From the NCBI GenBank assembly GCA_002499195.1, contig DAKS01000018.1:39383-103382 (forward strand): a DNA stretch of 64,000 bases. Reading direction: 5' to 3'. The position numbers were made by a program, and so were the translations under genes. Every line of letters begins with the position of its first letter. The stretch's first letter is position 1. Below the pieces are notes generated by a model. That model searched no databases, was not told the origin of the DNA, and saw only the letters and a program-made list of their open reading frames with translations. Source of the DNA: Euryarchaeota archaeon UBA443 (lineage in GTDB: Archaea > Thermoplasmatota > Poseidoniia > Poseidoniales > Poseidoniaceae). Of the stretch, positions 17,017-24,780 are shown piece after piece.

Positions 17017-19740
17017 CTAGCGTTTAGCAAAGCGATAACCAACACGTTCGTTTTTCTTGAGCCAAAGAATTGCTGTGTATGGATTTCCAGTTTTCTTTGC
17101 GATCAAATCGTCAAATGGCCCAATCTCGCCTTTTTCGATCATTTGCTTTGCTTCTTCTCTCGTAATCTCTCTCTTGGAAATTTCTCGTGGAATGTCGATT
17201 TTACATCCACTCGCACTTGTCTTTGGTCGGAAATGTGTTTCCGTCTCGTAAATCTCCGCACCATGCTTTGGACAAATAGCGACCACTTCTGGATTAACTT
17301 CGAATCGACGAGCATCAGCCGCAGCCTCTCGTGGCGGAAACTCAAATCCAACTTTGTTGCCTTCGAGAACGAGATAAGCAGGGAATGGACGGCCACGACG
17401 AGATATGAAATCTTCAATCAGTGGTGATTTTCCTTTCACAAGTATTGACTTTGCTTCATCAGGACTGATTTCTCGCTTACAGATAACCTTCCCTACGCCT
17501 AAGAACTTGCATTCCTCGTTATCGCATGCATAGTGTGTATCTGTTTGTCGAATCGTTCCATCACATTTTGGACATGGACAAATTGGTTCATCAGAACTGT
17601 TGGCGCGAGTTCCTGTTGACTTCGCAGAACTGACTTTTCCTTCATCTGAGATAGTTACAGAGGTTTCATAGGATTCTCCATCACGATTGAAGAAACCATG
17701 CAAATCTGTGATTTCTTTGTTCTCAATTAAGCGCTTTGCAGTAGAGCGGTCGAACCATCTTCCACTGGTGTCCTTCCAGAAAACAAATGAACACCCCTTG
17801 TCCTTTCCTTCGTTCTTTTCACAAGTATATGACAAAGCCGTTTCAATTATTGGGCTTTGACATTTTAGGCATGTTCCAATCGACATATCTTTCTCAAATA
17901 GGGTACTTCGATCATGATCACGTACTCTTGTTACCAAATCACGTGTTTGCTCAATTATTGAATCCATGTACTTGGAAGCCTCTAGTTCACCTTCCTGTAC
18001 TGCACTAAGTGCTGCCTCCATTTCTCCAGTGAGTTCGGGTGATGTAATCCACTCAACAGGAATTCGGCGTAGTATCTCAATAATTCGAATGCCATGAGGG
18101 GTCGCATTTAGAGCACCAGATTTCTGTCTTGAGATATAACCTCTCGACAATAATTTTTCAATTGTATCTGCTCGAGTCGCAGGTGTTCCCAAGCCTTTTC
18201 CAGACATGGCTTCAGCAATCTCTTCATCATCGATATCCTTGCCTGCTTTTTCCATCAATGAGAGAAGACGAGCTTCTTTGATACGTGCCGGTGGTTTTGA
18301 TTTTTCTTCACTCCATTCGTGGGATGTAATACTGGCTTCTGGAGAATCTGCAGAAAGAGTACCCCATCCTTCTGGGAAATCCAAAGACTTGGGAACGACT
18401 TCTCTCCAACCTAGAGTGGTGTACTTTCGAGTTTCTTTATTGAAAATTTCACCCTTCAAGTCCGCAGTTCGTTTCTGTTTCTCGATTGTTGCTTCCCCAT
18501 GCCAAGATGCAATAAAATTACGTACGATCATGTTGTACAAACGTAGTTCATCTTTTGAAAGAGATCCGCTAGGTAATTTTCCAGTTGGTACAATGGCAAA
18601 GTGATCACTGACTTTCGCATCGTTGAAATTTCTGGAAACATTTTGTAATCCATTGTTGGTTAAGTTTTGGATGAATCCTTTCATGTCATCCATGCCTCCT
18701 AAATTTTCAAGGGTTTGATTGATTGTATCCTTCATATCTGTCGGAAGGAACCGTGAATCAGTACGTGGATATGTTGTCAATTTATGACGTTCGTACAATG
18801 CTTGAGCAACATTGAGAGTTCGTTTTGCTGGCCAAGAAAAGAAAGAGTTTGCTTGGCGTTGTAGGCTTGTTAAGTCGAAATTAAGTGGAGGGCGTTCTTT
18901 ACTTGTTGTGATTTTTTGTGTGACAATCGCTTTCTCATTCGAATCAAGAAGTTCTTGAATTCGTTCTTTGTCTTCAAGTGTTAGAATCCAATGAGGCTTG
19001 GTATCCTCTCCAGATTGTCCACCTTCCCAACGACCTGTCCATTTGCTATCAGTTCCCTCAAATTGTGCCGTTAACACCCAAAATGGAGTCGCGGTGTGTT
19101 GGAGAATTTCAATCTCATGATCAACGAGTATTGCAAGTGTTGCAGTTTGTACACGGCCTAGAGATATCCGTTCTGTTCGCTTCTTTGGAAGAAAAACTTC
19201 TGCAATTCTCGATCCATTCATTCCAATGAGCCAATCAGCGTAACTTCTACTGTAGGCAGCATCTGAAAGATTTTGATACTCATCTGATGATTTACGTTCA
19301 TCCCATGCCCTTTGAATTGCTTCCTGTGTCATTGATTGAAGCCACATTCGAGAAACCTGAGATTTCGATTTCGAATAGCGGTAGATGGTTTGAAAAATAA
19401 GTTCTCCTTCACGTGCGGCGTCACAAGCATTGACAATCTCTGTGACGTTTTTATCCGCCATGATTTTCTTAATAGCAGTCAGTTGCTTCCGTGTTGATCC
19501 TCCTTTTGGTTTGAACTGAAACTCTTCTGGAACAAACGGTAAATCAGCCGCAGTTTTTCTCCAATTTTTGAAATCTGGGTTATAATCATCCATGTATTTG
19601 AGTTCGAGCATATGTCCAACTGCCCAAGTGACAATGATGTCATCGCCATCCCAATGAGTTGCCTCTTTTTTGCTAATCTTGAGCATCTTAGCGATATCTC
19701 CGGCGACACTTGGTTTCTCAGCGAGGACGACGATGCTCAT
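17017..19740 (-). CDS. topB: Type IA DNA topoisomerase, TopB (topoisomerase III) type
   Basis: Relaxes or decatenates DNA by single-strand passage. At 907 residues the order is: TOPRIM domain with VLAEKPSVAGDIA and CDAAREGELIF, then the type IA core with active-site tyrosine in TYPRTDSRFLPTD (about residue 320), then a C-terminal region with zinc-binding modules (CLKCQSP...C and CPKCDGT...CDNEEC) and a degenerate third repeat near 825-907. This looks like bacterial TopB rather than the usual archaeal topoisomerase III, consistent with older lateral acquisition (inference). The stop lies 37 bp before the geranylgeranyl reductase start. Confidence 0.93.
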   Translation of the reverse strand: MSIVVLAEKPSVAGDIAKMLKISKKEATHWDGDDIIVTWAVGHMLELKYMDDYNPDFKNWRKTAADLPFVPEEFQFKPKGGSTRKQLTAIKKIMADKNVTEIVNACDAAREGELIFQTIYRYSKSKSQVSRMWLQSMTQEAIQRAWDERKSSDEYQNLSDAAYSRSYADWLIGMNGSRIAEVFLPKKRTERISLGRVQTATLAILVDHEIEILQHTATPFWVLTAQFEGTDSKWTGRWEGGQSGEDTKPHWILTLEDKERIQELLDSNEKAIVTQKITTSKERPPLNFDLTSLQRQANSFFSWPAKRTLNVAQALYERHKLTTYPRTDSRFLPTDMKDTINQTLENLGGMDDMKGFIQNLTNNGLQNVSRNFNDAKVSDHFAIVPTGKLPSGSLSKDELRLYNMIVRNFIASWHGEATIEKQKRTADLKGEIFNKETRKYTTLGWREVVPKSLDFPEGWGTLSADSPEASITSHEWSEEKSKPPARIKEARLLSLMEKAGKDIDDEEIAEAMSGKGLGTPATRADTIEKLLSRGYISRQKSGALNATPHGIRIIEILRRIPVEWITSPELTGEMEAALSAVQEGELEASKYMDSIIEQTRDLVTRVRDHDRSTLFEKDMSIGTCLKCQSPIIETALSYTCEKNEGKDKGCSFVFWKDTSGRWFDRSTAKRLIENKEITDLHGFFNRDGESYETSVTISDEGKVSSAKSTGTRANSSDEPICPCPKCDGTIRQTDTHYACDNEECKFLGVGKVICKREISPDEAKSILVKGKSPLIEDFISRRGRPFPAYLVLEGNKVGFEFPPREAAADARRFEVNPEVVAICPKHGAEIYETETHFRPKTSASGCKIDIPREISKREITREEAKQMIEKGEIGPFDDLIAKKTGNPYTAILWLKKNERVGYRFAKR

Positions 19741-19794
19741 ATTTTCAATGCGTTTGTCGACTGTACTTGAAGGCTCGCTAGAGTTGAAATCAAA

Positions 19795-19814
19795 CAGATA
19801 ACTTATGTTATCTG
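19795..19814. terminator. Perfect 8-bp hairpin between a small gene and topB
   Basis: CAGATAAC and GTTATCTG flank a four-base loop. The element begins 7 nt after the stop of the minus-strand gene at 19821 and lies about 55 nt upstream of the topB start. On the minus strand it is followed by a short T-run, so it may terminate the upstream gene; an operator for topB is the alternative. Confidence 0.45.
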
Positions 19815-19820
19815 GATTTA

Positions 19821-20234
19821 CTAAAGCGGTTTTTTTATTCGCTGCCGATGAGCAAATTCATCCCATTCGTCTTCTTCATCTCGATATCCACAACCACTAC
19901 ATCCTGGATAGCCTGCAAGAAGTAATTCAGAACACATTTGAATAAGTTCATTCTTGATTCTATCTGCATTATATGGTAGCCATAATGTCTTTACTGATAC
20001 TGGTTCATTAGCGCCAACATGAAAGATCTCATTGCCCTTTTGTGAAACCAAAAAATCACCTTCTTGAATGGTTGGAAACTCTAAACGTTGTGGCATTGAA
20101 TCGGCTATGTTCAATAGTAAACGTTGCCAGTTCTCCACGTATGGAGATGGAACCGATATGATTAATTCTTGCTCAACAAGGATCCTTCGAGCCGCTTCTC
20201 GCAGTGCAAGCCAACGTGTGGAATTCTCCTCCAT
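19821..20234 (-). CDS. Small uncharacterised protein with a CxxC motif
   Basis: No family is recognised. The frame is open from 20351, which would overlap the divergent pyrD start by 66 bp. I prefer the internal ATG at 20234, giving 137 residues beginning MEENSTRWLAL and leaving 51 bp between divergent starts. The C-terminal part contains GYPGCSGCGYRDEEDEWDEF, where CxxC followed by an acidic stretch might bind a metal. Helical content dominates the rest. It lies upstream of topB on the same strand, with a hairpin between them. Confidence 0.6.
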   Translation of the reverse strand: MEENSTRWLALREAARRILVEQELIISVPSPYVENWQRLLLNIADSMPQRLEFPTIQEGDFLVSQKGNEIFHVGANEPVSVKTLWLPYNADRIKNELIQMCSELLLAGYPGCSGCGYRDEEDEWDEFAHRQRIKKPL

Positions 20235-20285
20235 GAGCCCTCCAAGTAGCGCAAGGATTGAAGGATATCGGTCCGACCATAAACC

Positions 20286-21389
20286 ATGGGCAGAGTTTTC
20301 CGGTGGTTCTCGAGACCTCTTTTGGCTCTTCAGGATTCTGAAAAAGCCCATTCTCGTTCGTTGTTAATGCTGAGGTTCGCATCTTCGAATCCTATGTTTA
20401 GAGCACTTCTTCGACTTGTGTATAAACCAAGGAAGTCTTTGAAGACACGTTGTTTTGATATGGAATTCGAACATCCCTTTGGGTTGGCAGCAGGAATGGA
20501 CAAGAAAGCTGAGGCTCTACGTGGTTGGGAATCGATCGGACTGGCCTTCTCCGAAATCGGAGGTGTGACAATGCTCGAACAATCGGGTAATCCGAAACCT
20601 AGGATGTTCCGTCATGGTGCTGATCGTGCCCTAGTAAATCGAATGGGATTTAACAATCCTGGCAGTGAAAACGTTGTCAAAACGTTACAAAAATCAGGAA
20701 CACGAACAATTCCAGTTTGGGCAAATCTTGGAAAGTCGAAAATCACACCACTTGAAGATGCTAAAACGGACTACTCAACAACTCTCAAGCGACTATGGCC
20801 ATATGTTGATTTGTTTGTGATCAATGTATCGTCGCCAAATACGCCCGGTTTGAGAGATTTGCAGCATGGAGATCATTTGAAAGGGATTCTCGATGCATGT
20901 ATTGAGGTCAATGTAGCATGTTCTAAGGAGTCAAAACAGAACCAAAAACCGCTCTTGCTCAAAGTAGCACCGGACTTGTCAACAGATGAACTTGAAGCTA
21001 TTATCGATATTGCAATCGATTGTCAAATCGATGGAATTATTGCAACAAATACTACACTGTTACGACCGAATCAGACGCACAAGGTATACAATGAGCAAGG
21101 GGGTTGCTCTGGTTCACCATTGAAGAATCAAAGTACGGAAATGATTCGTCATATCTACTCCTATACAAACGGAGAACTCCCAATTGTTGGGGTTGGAGGA
21201 ATTATGAATGCGGATGATGCGTGGGAGAAAATAACAGCAGGAGCGACATTACTGCAAGCATATGCAGGTTTTGTCTTCGAAGGACCGGGTTTAACGAAAT
21301 CAATTGTTCATGGTTTGCACAGGAAACTCAGGGATTCTGGGTTTGATACAATTGAAGATGCAATTGGATCATCACACCGTCAGCGTTGA
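20286..21389 (+). CDS. pyrD: Dihydroorotate dehydrogenase, class 2 (quinone-linked) type
   Basis: Oxidises dihydroorotate to orotate in pyrimidine synthesis with FMN. The 367-residue length and the N-terminal segment with RPLLALQDSEKAH resemble the helical membrane-associating extension of class 2 enzymes, which pass electrons to quinone. Core motifs include PFGLAAGMDKKAEAL, NRMGFNNPG, NVSSPNTPGLRDLQ and GVGGIMNADDAWEKITAGA. The ATG at 20286 is kept because the extension is homologous in pattern to the family; this requires a shorter start for the divergent neighbour. Quinone dependence fits the mqnC-like gene in this window. Confidence 0.93.
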   Translation: MGRVFRWFSRPLLALQDSEKAHSRSLLMLRFASSNPMFRALLRLVYKPRKSLKTRCFDMEFEHPFGLAAGMDKKAEALRGWESIGLAFSEIGGVTMLEQSGNPKPRMFRHGADRALVNRMGFNNPGSENVVKTLQKSGTRTIPVWANLGKSKITPLEDAKTDYSTTLKRLWPYVDLFVINVSSPNTPGLRDLQHGDHLKGILDACIEVNVACSKESKQNQKPLLLKVAPDLSTDELEAIIDIAIDCQIDGIIATNTTLLRPNQTHKVYNEQGGCSGSPLKNQSTEMIRHIYSYTNGELPIVGVGGIMNADDAWEKITAGATLLQAYAGFVFEGPGLTKSIVHGLHRKLRDSGFDTIEDAIGSSHRQR

Positions 21390-21435
21390 AGAGCAGATGT
21401 TGAAATATGTCTGTCGATTGGAGTGATTTGATACA

Positions 21436-21822
21436 ATGCTTTCCTATCGTAACCGTTTACTTTTGATTGGAAGCGTGGTTACAATTGCAATTCTAGGTAC
21501 GGTTTTTCTTCAAGCTCCGGAGCCAACACTAACCATTGATGAATTGATGGAAAATAAGTCAAAGCATATGGGTGAAGAAGTCGCAGTTCGTGGTGAAATA
21601 AGGGATGGAAGCATCAATGAATCTTCGATGACATTCATATTGGAAGGTTCTGAATTTTCTTTGCTTATCGATTATTCAAATGCTGGATCAATTTCCAATG
21701 GATTAGGAGATAATCGGACAGTTTATGCAGAGGGTCTCTTCAAGTTATCAGATGACACCTACGTAGTAGAGGCTGATGTAATCAAGACATCATGTCCTTC
21801 GAAATACGAAGAAGAAGTCTGA
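21436..21822 (+). CDS. ccmE: CcmE-like haem chaperone of the archaeal CxxxY type
   Basis: CcmE carries haem to apocytochrome c in System I maturation. The 128-residue protein has one N-terminal membrane helix (about 8-25), then an OB-fold-like region with TIDELMENKSKHMGEEVAVRGEIRDG. It ends in TSCPSKYEEEV. In most bacteria the haem-binding motif is HxxxY; archaea and some Desulfovibrio use CxxxY, which is exactly what is seen (CPSKY). The haem-binding element therefore sits at the extreme C-terminus. No other ccm genes are in the window. Alternative: a general OB-fold membrane protein, less likely given the motif. Confidence 0.78.
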   Translation: MLSYRNRLLLIGSVVTIAILGTVFLQAPEPTLTIDELMENKSKHMGEEVAVRGEIRDGSINESSMTFILEGSEFSLLIDYSNAGSISNGLGDNRTVYAEGLFKLSDDTYVVEADVIKTSCPSKYEEEV

Positions 21823-21839
21823 CATTGTTCATCGTTTGG

Positions 21840-21849
21840 TTGAAATATA
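21840..21849 (+). promoter_or_regulatory. TATA-like box for the SRP RNA
   Basis: The A/T stretch TTGAAATATA lies about 24 nt upstream of the inferred SRP RNA 5' end, the usual distance for an archaeal TATA box. Confidence 0.45.
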
Positions 21850-21868
21850 GCCTATTGCAGGATGTTAT

Positions 21869-22170
21869 GGGATAGGCGGGGAGCTAGGCGTACCCTTTAC
21901 CACAAATCGTCTTTATGGTGGGTTGAATGCCTTGGGGCGGCGAAAGCGGCTTATGGGTTCCTGCATGCGGACGTAGATGTCTCGCCCCCACATGATCCGG
22001 GTGTTGAGAACCGTTTCCGGAGGGAAACGGGAATCAAATAACCGGGGGAACAGGTCAGGCCGGGAACGGAGCATCCCTACCTGGGGCCATGGGTGCTGTG
22101 GGGATTCGGGACGGAGGAAGTATGTAGATACGGCCTGTGGGTACGAGCGTCCACCCAAGGATTCCCACCT
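21869..22170 (+). ncRNA. ffs: Archaeal signal recognition particle RNA (7S/SRP RNA)
   Basis: Scaffold RNA of the SRP, binding SRP54 and SRP19 for co-translational membrane targeting. Helix 8 is clear: CAGGTCAGG and AGCA asymmetric-loop strands around a CCG-GGAA-CGG hairpin (22060-22069). Helix 6 is an 8-bp stem CCGTTTCC/GGAAACGG capped by the GNAR tetraloop GGAG (22011-22030). The ends pair (AGGCGGGGA at 21874-21882 with TTCCCACCT at 22162-22170, one mismatch), which sets the boundaries to within a few bases. This explains the GC-rich stretch without a gene between ccmE and archease. Its 3' end abuts the stop of the convergent archease gene. Confidence 0.92.
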
Positions 22171-22663
22171 AAATGTCAAACACAACATCACTGTACCATC
22201 CAGGTCCTTCGAATGTTGGTACTTCCTTCCATGGTGAGTTGAGAATTTGCCCTGCCAATACTTCTGATACGACTAGATCTTGGCGTGTCACTGCTTTTAT
22301 TTCGACCTCCTTTTCAATATGATTGGATGAAATCCAACGAACTTGTGCTTCCAAAACAAGTCCACTTTCTTGTTCCTGAATTTTGATTGAACTATCGACC
22401 AGCCACTTCTCTTCGACCTCATCCTTGAAGAGAATTTCTTCGAGCCATTGGACAAGGAGTAGCCCATTCGAATCATCATGCAGTGGTACCTGAACGGTCC
22501 AAACTGCTGAATGATGGATTGCATCTGGTGGTATTTGACTCTCCAACAAGTAGGCTTGCATGCCCATAGCAGTTTCTTCGAACAATCTTGCACGCGTAGT
22601 TGCAAATGAGCGCAAGCCAACATCCGCCGTAGTTGGCCTTGGCCATGAACTCACAATCACCAC
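22169..22663 (-). CDS. Archease
   Basis: Archease stimulates the RtcB RNA ligase during tRNA splicing and repair. The family pattern is visible: TTADVGLRSFATTRARLFEETA near the start, LLVQWLEEILF in the middle, VEIKAVTRQDLVV and a C-terminal VVFDI. The frame is open to 22714, overlapping the upstream kinase gene, but the conserved domain begins at TTADVG. I therefore place the start at a GTG within 22654-22663, right after the kinase stop and next to GAGGTGG; the exact GTG is uncertain. tRNA-intron endonuclease, a partner in the same pathway, lies about 2 kb away. RtcB itself is not in the window. Confidence 0.87.
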   Translation of the reverse strand: MVIVSSWPRPTTADVGLRSFATTRARLFEETAMGMQAYLLESQIPPDAIHHSAVWTVQVPLHDDSNGLLLVQWLEEILFKDEVEEKWLVDSSIKIQEQESGLVLEAQVRWISSNHIEKEVEIKAVTRQDLVVSEVLAGQILNSPWKEVPTFEGPGWYSDVVFDI

Positions 22664-22664
22664 C

Positions 22665-23726
22665 TCAACGCTTCGATACTTGAAGGGACCATGCAATGTC
22701 GCCAATTCGATCAATCATATCGTCTAATCGAAGAACAAATCGGTCTGTACGATCCGCAATAAGGATACATTCACTTGCTGCATTAGCAAGTTGTGCTGTT
22801 TCTTCGACAGAAAGATCGAGTGCAATCGCTGTAGCAACTGCAACTGCAGCAGCATCGATCAAACCGATCATTTGCCGAATCTCTTCAAGCATACATTGAA
22901 CATGCACCGTATCTTCATCTTTTGAGTGAATGGTAACTCCATCTTGTCCTTCAAGAATCAGTAAGTGTTTCCATTCATTTGTCTCAAGAAGCATCGCTGC
23001 CGCTTCAGCACCTGTTGAAGCACCTAAGCGACGGCGCATCAATTCCAATCCCTTTGATTGGAACAAGATCCAATCGACACCTTGGGTTCGATGAAGTCCA
23101 GTGAGTTTTGGATCAGCAATGATTGGAACCTCATGTTCCTTTGCTGCCTTGATGAGACGTTCTGCACCATTATCGTCTAAGACTCCAAGACCATAATCCG
23201 ATAGGATGAGGCAAGAAGAATTTGGAATTGCTTCTATCGTACGATCGATCAGAGTGGTCAAAGCCGAAGAGGGAATTGGTTCATCATCTTCAATATCCCA
23301 TCGAAGAAGGAGTTGCTCCCCCTTAACCAATCCTTCGCGAGCACCTAGGAGTCGTGTTTTAACAGTGGTAGTTCTATCCTCAAGGACGGCAATACCCGAT
23401 GTATCGACTCCCTCTTCTTCAAGCATTTCAAGAATTGCAAGGCCAGAATCGTCATCACCTACTACACCATGTAAATGACTCTTCAATCCAAGCGAATCAA
23501 GACCACGCGCAACATGGGCTGCAGCACCTACATCAACATCTCTGGAAATCTCTTTGAGAACTGGAACAGGAGCTCTTGAATTCAGATTGTTCGCAAAACC
23601 ATGAATGTAACAATCCATCATCACGTCCCCTACGAGTAAAACCTTGGATGGTTCCATGTTCTTCAAACCACGTTCCAATTTTTTCAAAGCGTCGTGGACC
23701 TTTGCATCATCATCACTCATACCCAT
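22665..23726 (-). CDS. PfkB-family sugar kinase resembling RfaE/HldE kinase domain
   Basis: The 353-residue protein matches the heptose-phosphate kinase (RfaE domain I) layout: VLLVGDVMMDCYIHG, NLNSRAPVPVL, VGAAAHVARGLDSLGLK, TTTVKTRLLGAREG and QLLLRWDIED. The catalytic region near residue 290 is altered: the family motif T-G-A-G-D reads I-G-L-I-D followed by Ala-rich sequence, so the catalytic Asp remains but the anion-hole glycines are largely lost. It may phosphorylate an unknown sugar, or have lost activity. It sits in a tight same-strand run between the winged-helix/TerB-like gene (3 bp gap) and archease. Confidence 0.78.
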   Translation of the reverse strand: MGMSDDDAKVHDALKKLERGLKNMEPSKVLLVGDVMMDCYIHGFANNLNSRAPVPVLKEISRDVDVGAAAHVARGLDSLGLKSHLHGVVGDDDSGLAILEMLEEEGVDTSGIAVLEDRTTTVKTRLLGAREGLVKGEQLLLRWDIEDDEPIPSSALTTLIDRTIEAIPNSSCLILSDYGLGVLDDNGAERLIKAAKEHEVPIIADPKLTGLHRTQGVDWILFQSKGLELMRRRLGASTGAEAAAMLLETNEWKHLLILEGQDGVTIHSKDEDTVHVQCMLEEIRQMIGLIDAAAVAVATAIALDLSVEETAQLANAASECILIADRTDRFVLRLDDMIDRIGDIAWSLQVSKR

Positions 23727-23729
23727 TAT

Positions 23730-24692
23730 TTATTCCTCCATTGCATCTTGTAATTCAGCGAGTAGCATCGCATGTTCCTGTTCACTAATTCCAGTTTCTT
23801 TTCTTAGCGTTTCTAGCATTGCAGATTCATCGTTCGTTATGACTCCGTCAATGAGAGCAGTCTTCAACACCGAGCGATATGCCTCCAATTCTGGTGTGAT
23901 ATAGGGTTGCTGTTTAGCCTGCCTGAGAATTCTTTCATGCGTGTTTGAATCAATATCAAATGCAATTTGGACCGTCTGAAGAAGGGCTTCCTCTTCTTCG
24001 TGAATAACTCCATCAACCAATGCTTGGCGCAGCATGTCAAGATAGATTTCTTCGGGCGGTGGAACGTCGATTTCACGACGCGCTTCATTCGACAATCGCC
24101 GTACACGATCTGGATGCATGCCAAGAAAATCAACGACTTCATTGAGTAAGAGTTGCTCATCCTTTGTTATCCGCCCATCTTGCCATGCTCGAGCAAACAA
24201 ACGTCGTACCAATGATTCACCTGCTTGTGCATCCAAAGATGCTGAACCCTCTGGATGTGAAACAGGAGACATAACCGGTTCAGAATGGGCGACCATATGT
24301 TCATCGATGTGTGCAAGAGTTTCTAGGGTGTCTTGTGAACTTGATAGCAAGGATTCCAGCAGTACAGTCGTACCATTACTTTGGACCGGGGTGGACTTGA
24401 TCTTCTTGAGAATTGACTGAGCACTTTCACGTCCTTGATTGGTAAGAGAATATACACGTCGTCGTTGGCGTGCACCCGGAACATGTCGACTCGTTGTGTT
24501 GAGAAAGGATTTCCCTTCAAGGCGCTTTAAGGTCCGAGGGACGTGTTTTCTTTGTACATGGACAGCTGCAGAGATACCCGCTTGCGTAAGTGCCATGGGC
24601 GCTTCCCAATTATTTTCAGGAAGTTGGTGGTCGAGAAGATGAAGAAGCATTCGCTCTTCCGTGGTAAGTGTTCCTAAGAACCCGCTAACCAT
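23730..24692 (-). CDS. Winged-helix protein with three TerB-like repeats
   Basis: A 320-residue protein. The N-terminal about 95 residues look like a MarR-type winged helix (LTQAGISAAVHVQRKHVPRTLKRLEGKSFL, then RRRVYSLTNQGRE). The C-terminal half contains three similar helical units, each with an acidic turn: WQDGRITKDEQLLL, LVDGVIHEEEEALL and LIDGVITNDESAML, resembling TerB-like repeats. It is probably a DNA-binding regulator whose repeats sense metal or a partner; this is inference. The start is the ATG at 24692, divergent from the endA start about 90 bp away. Confidence 0.75.
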   Translation of the reverse strand: MVSGFLGTLTTEERMLLHLLDHQLPENNWEAPMALTQAGISAAVHVQRKHVPRTLKRLEGKSFLNTTSRHVPGARQRRRVYSLTNQGRESAQSILKKIKSTPVQSNGTTVLLESLLSSSQDTLETLAHIDEHMVAHSEPVMSPVSHPEGSASLDAQAGESLVRRLFARAWQDGRITKDEQLLLNEVVDFLGMHPDRVRRLSNEARREIDVPPPEEIYLDMLRQALVDGVIHEEEEALLQTVQIAFDIDSNTHERILRQAKQQPYITPELEAYRSVLKTALIDGVITNDESAMLETLRKETGISEQEHAMLLAELQDAMEE

Positions 24693-24780
24693 ACTGCTCC
24701 CCGTTTTGTATGTCAGGGTGGTAGTCCTTAGGACAATCGGTCATCGACGCAACAATATGGGGGGAATCTCAGGAGGAAAC

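Noticed and set aside
20235..20351. Longer N-terminus for the small CxxC protein
   Set aside because: It overlaps the conserved N-terminal extension of the divergent pyrD; the internal ATG at 20234 removes the conflict.
24661..24780. Longer N-terminus for the tRNA-intron endonuclease
   Set aside because: It overlaps the divergent regulator, and AGGAGG directly before the ATG at 24781 marks the start.
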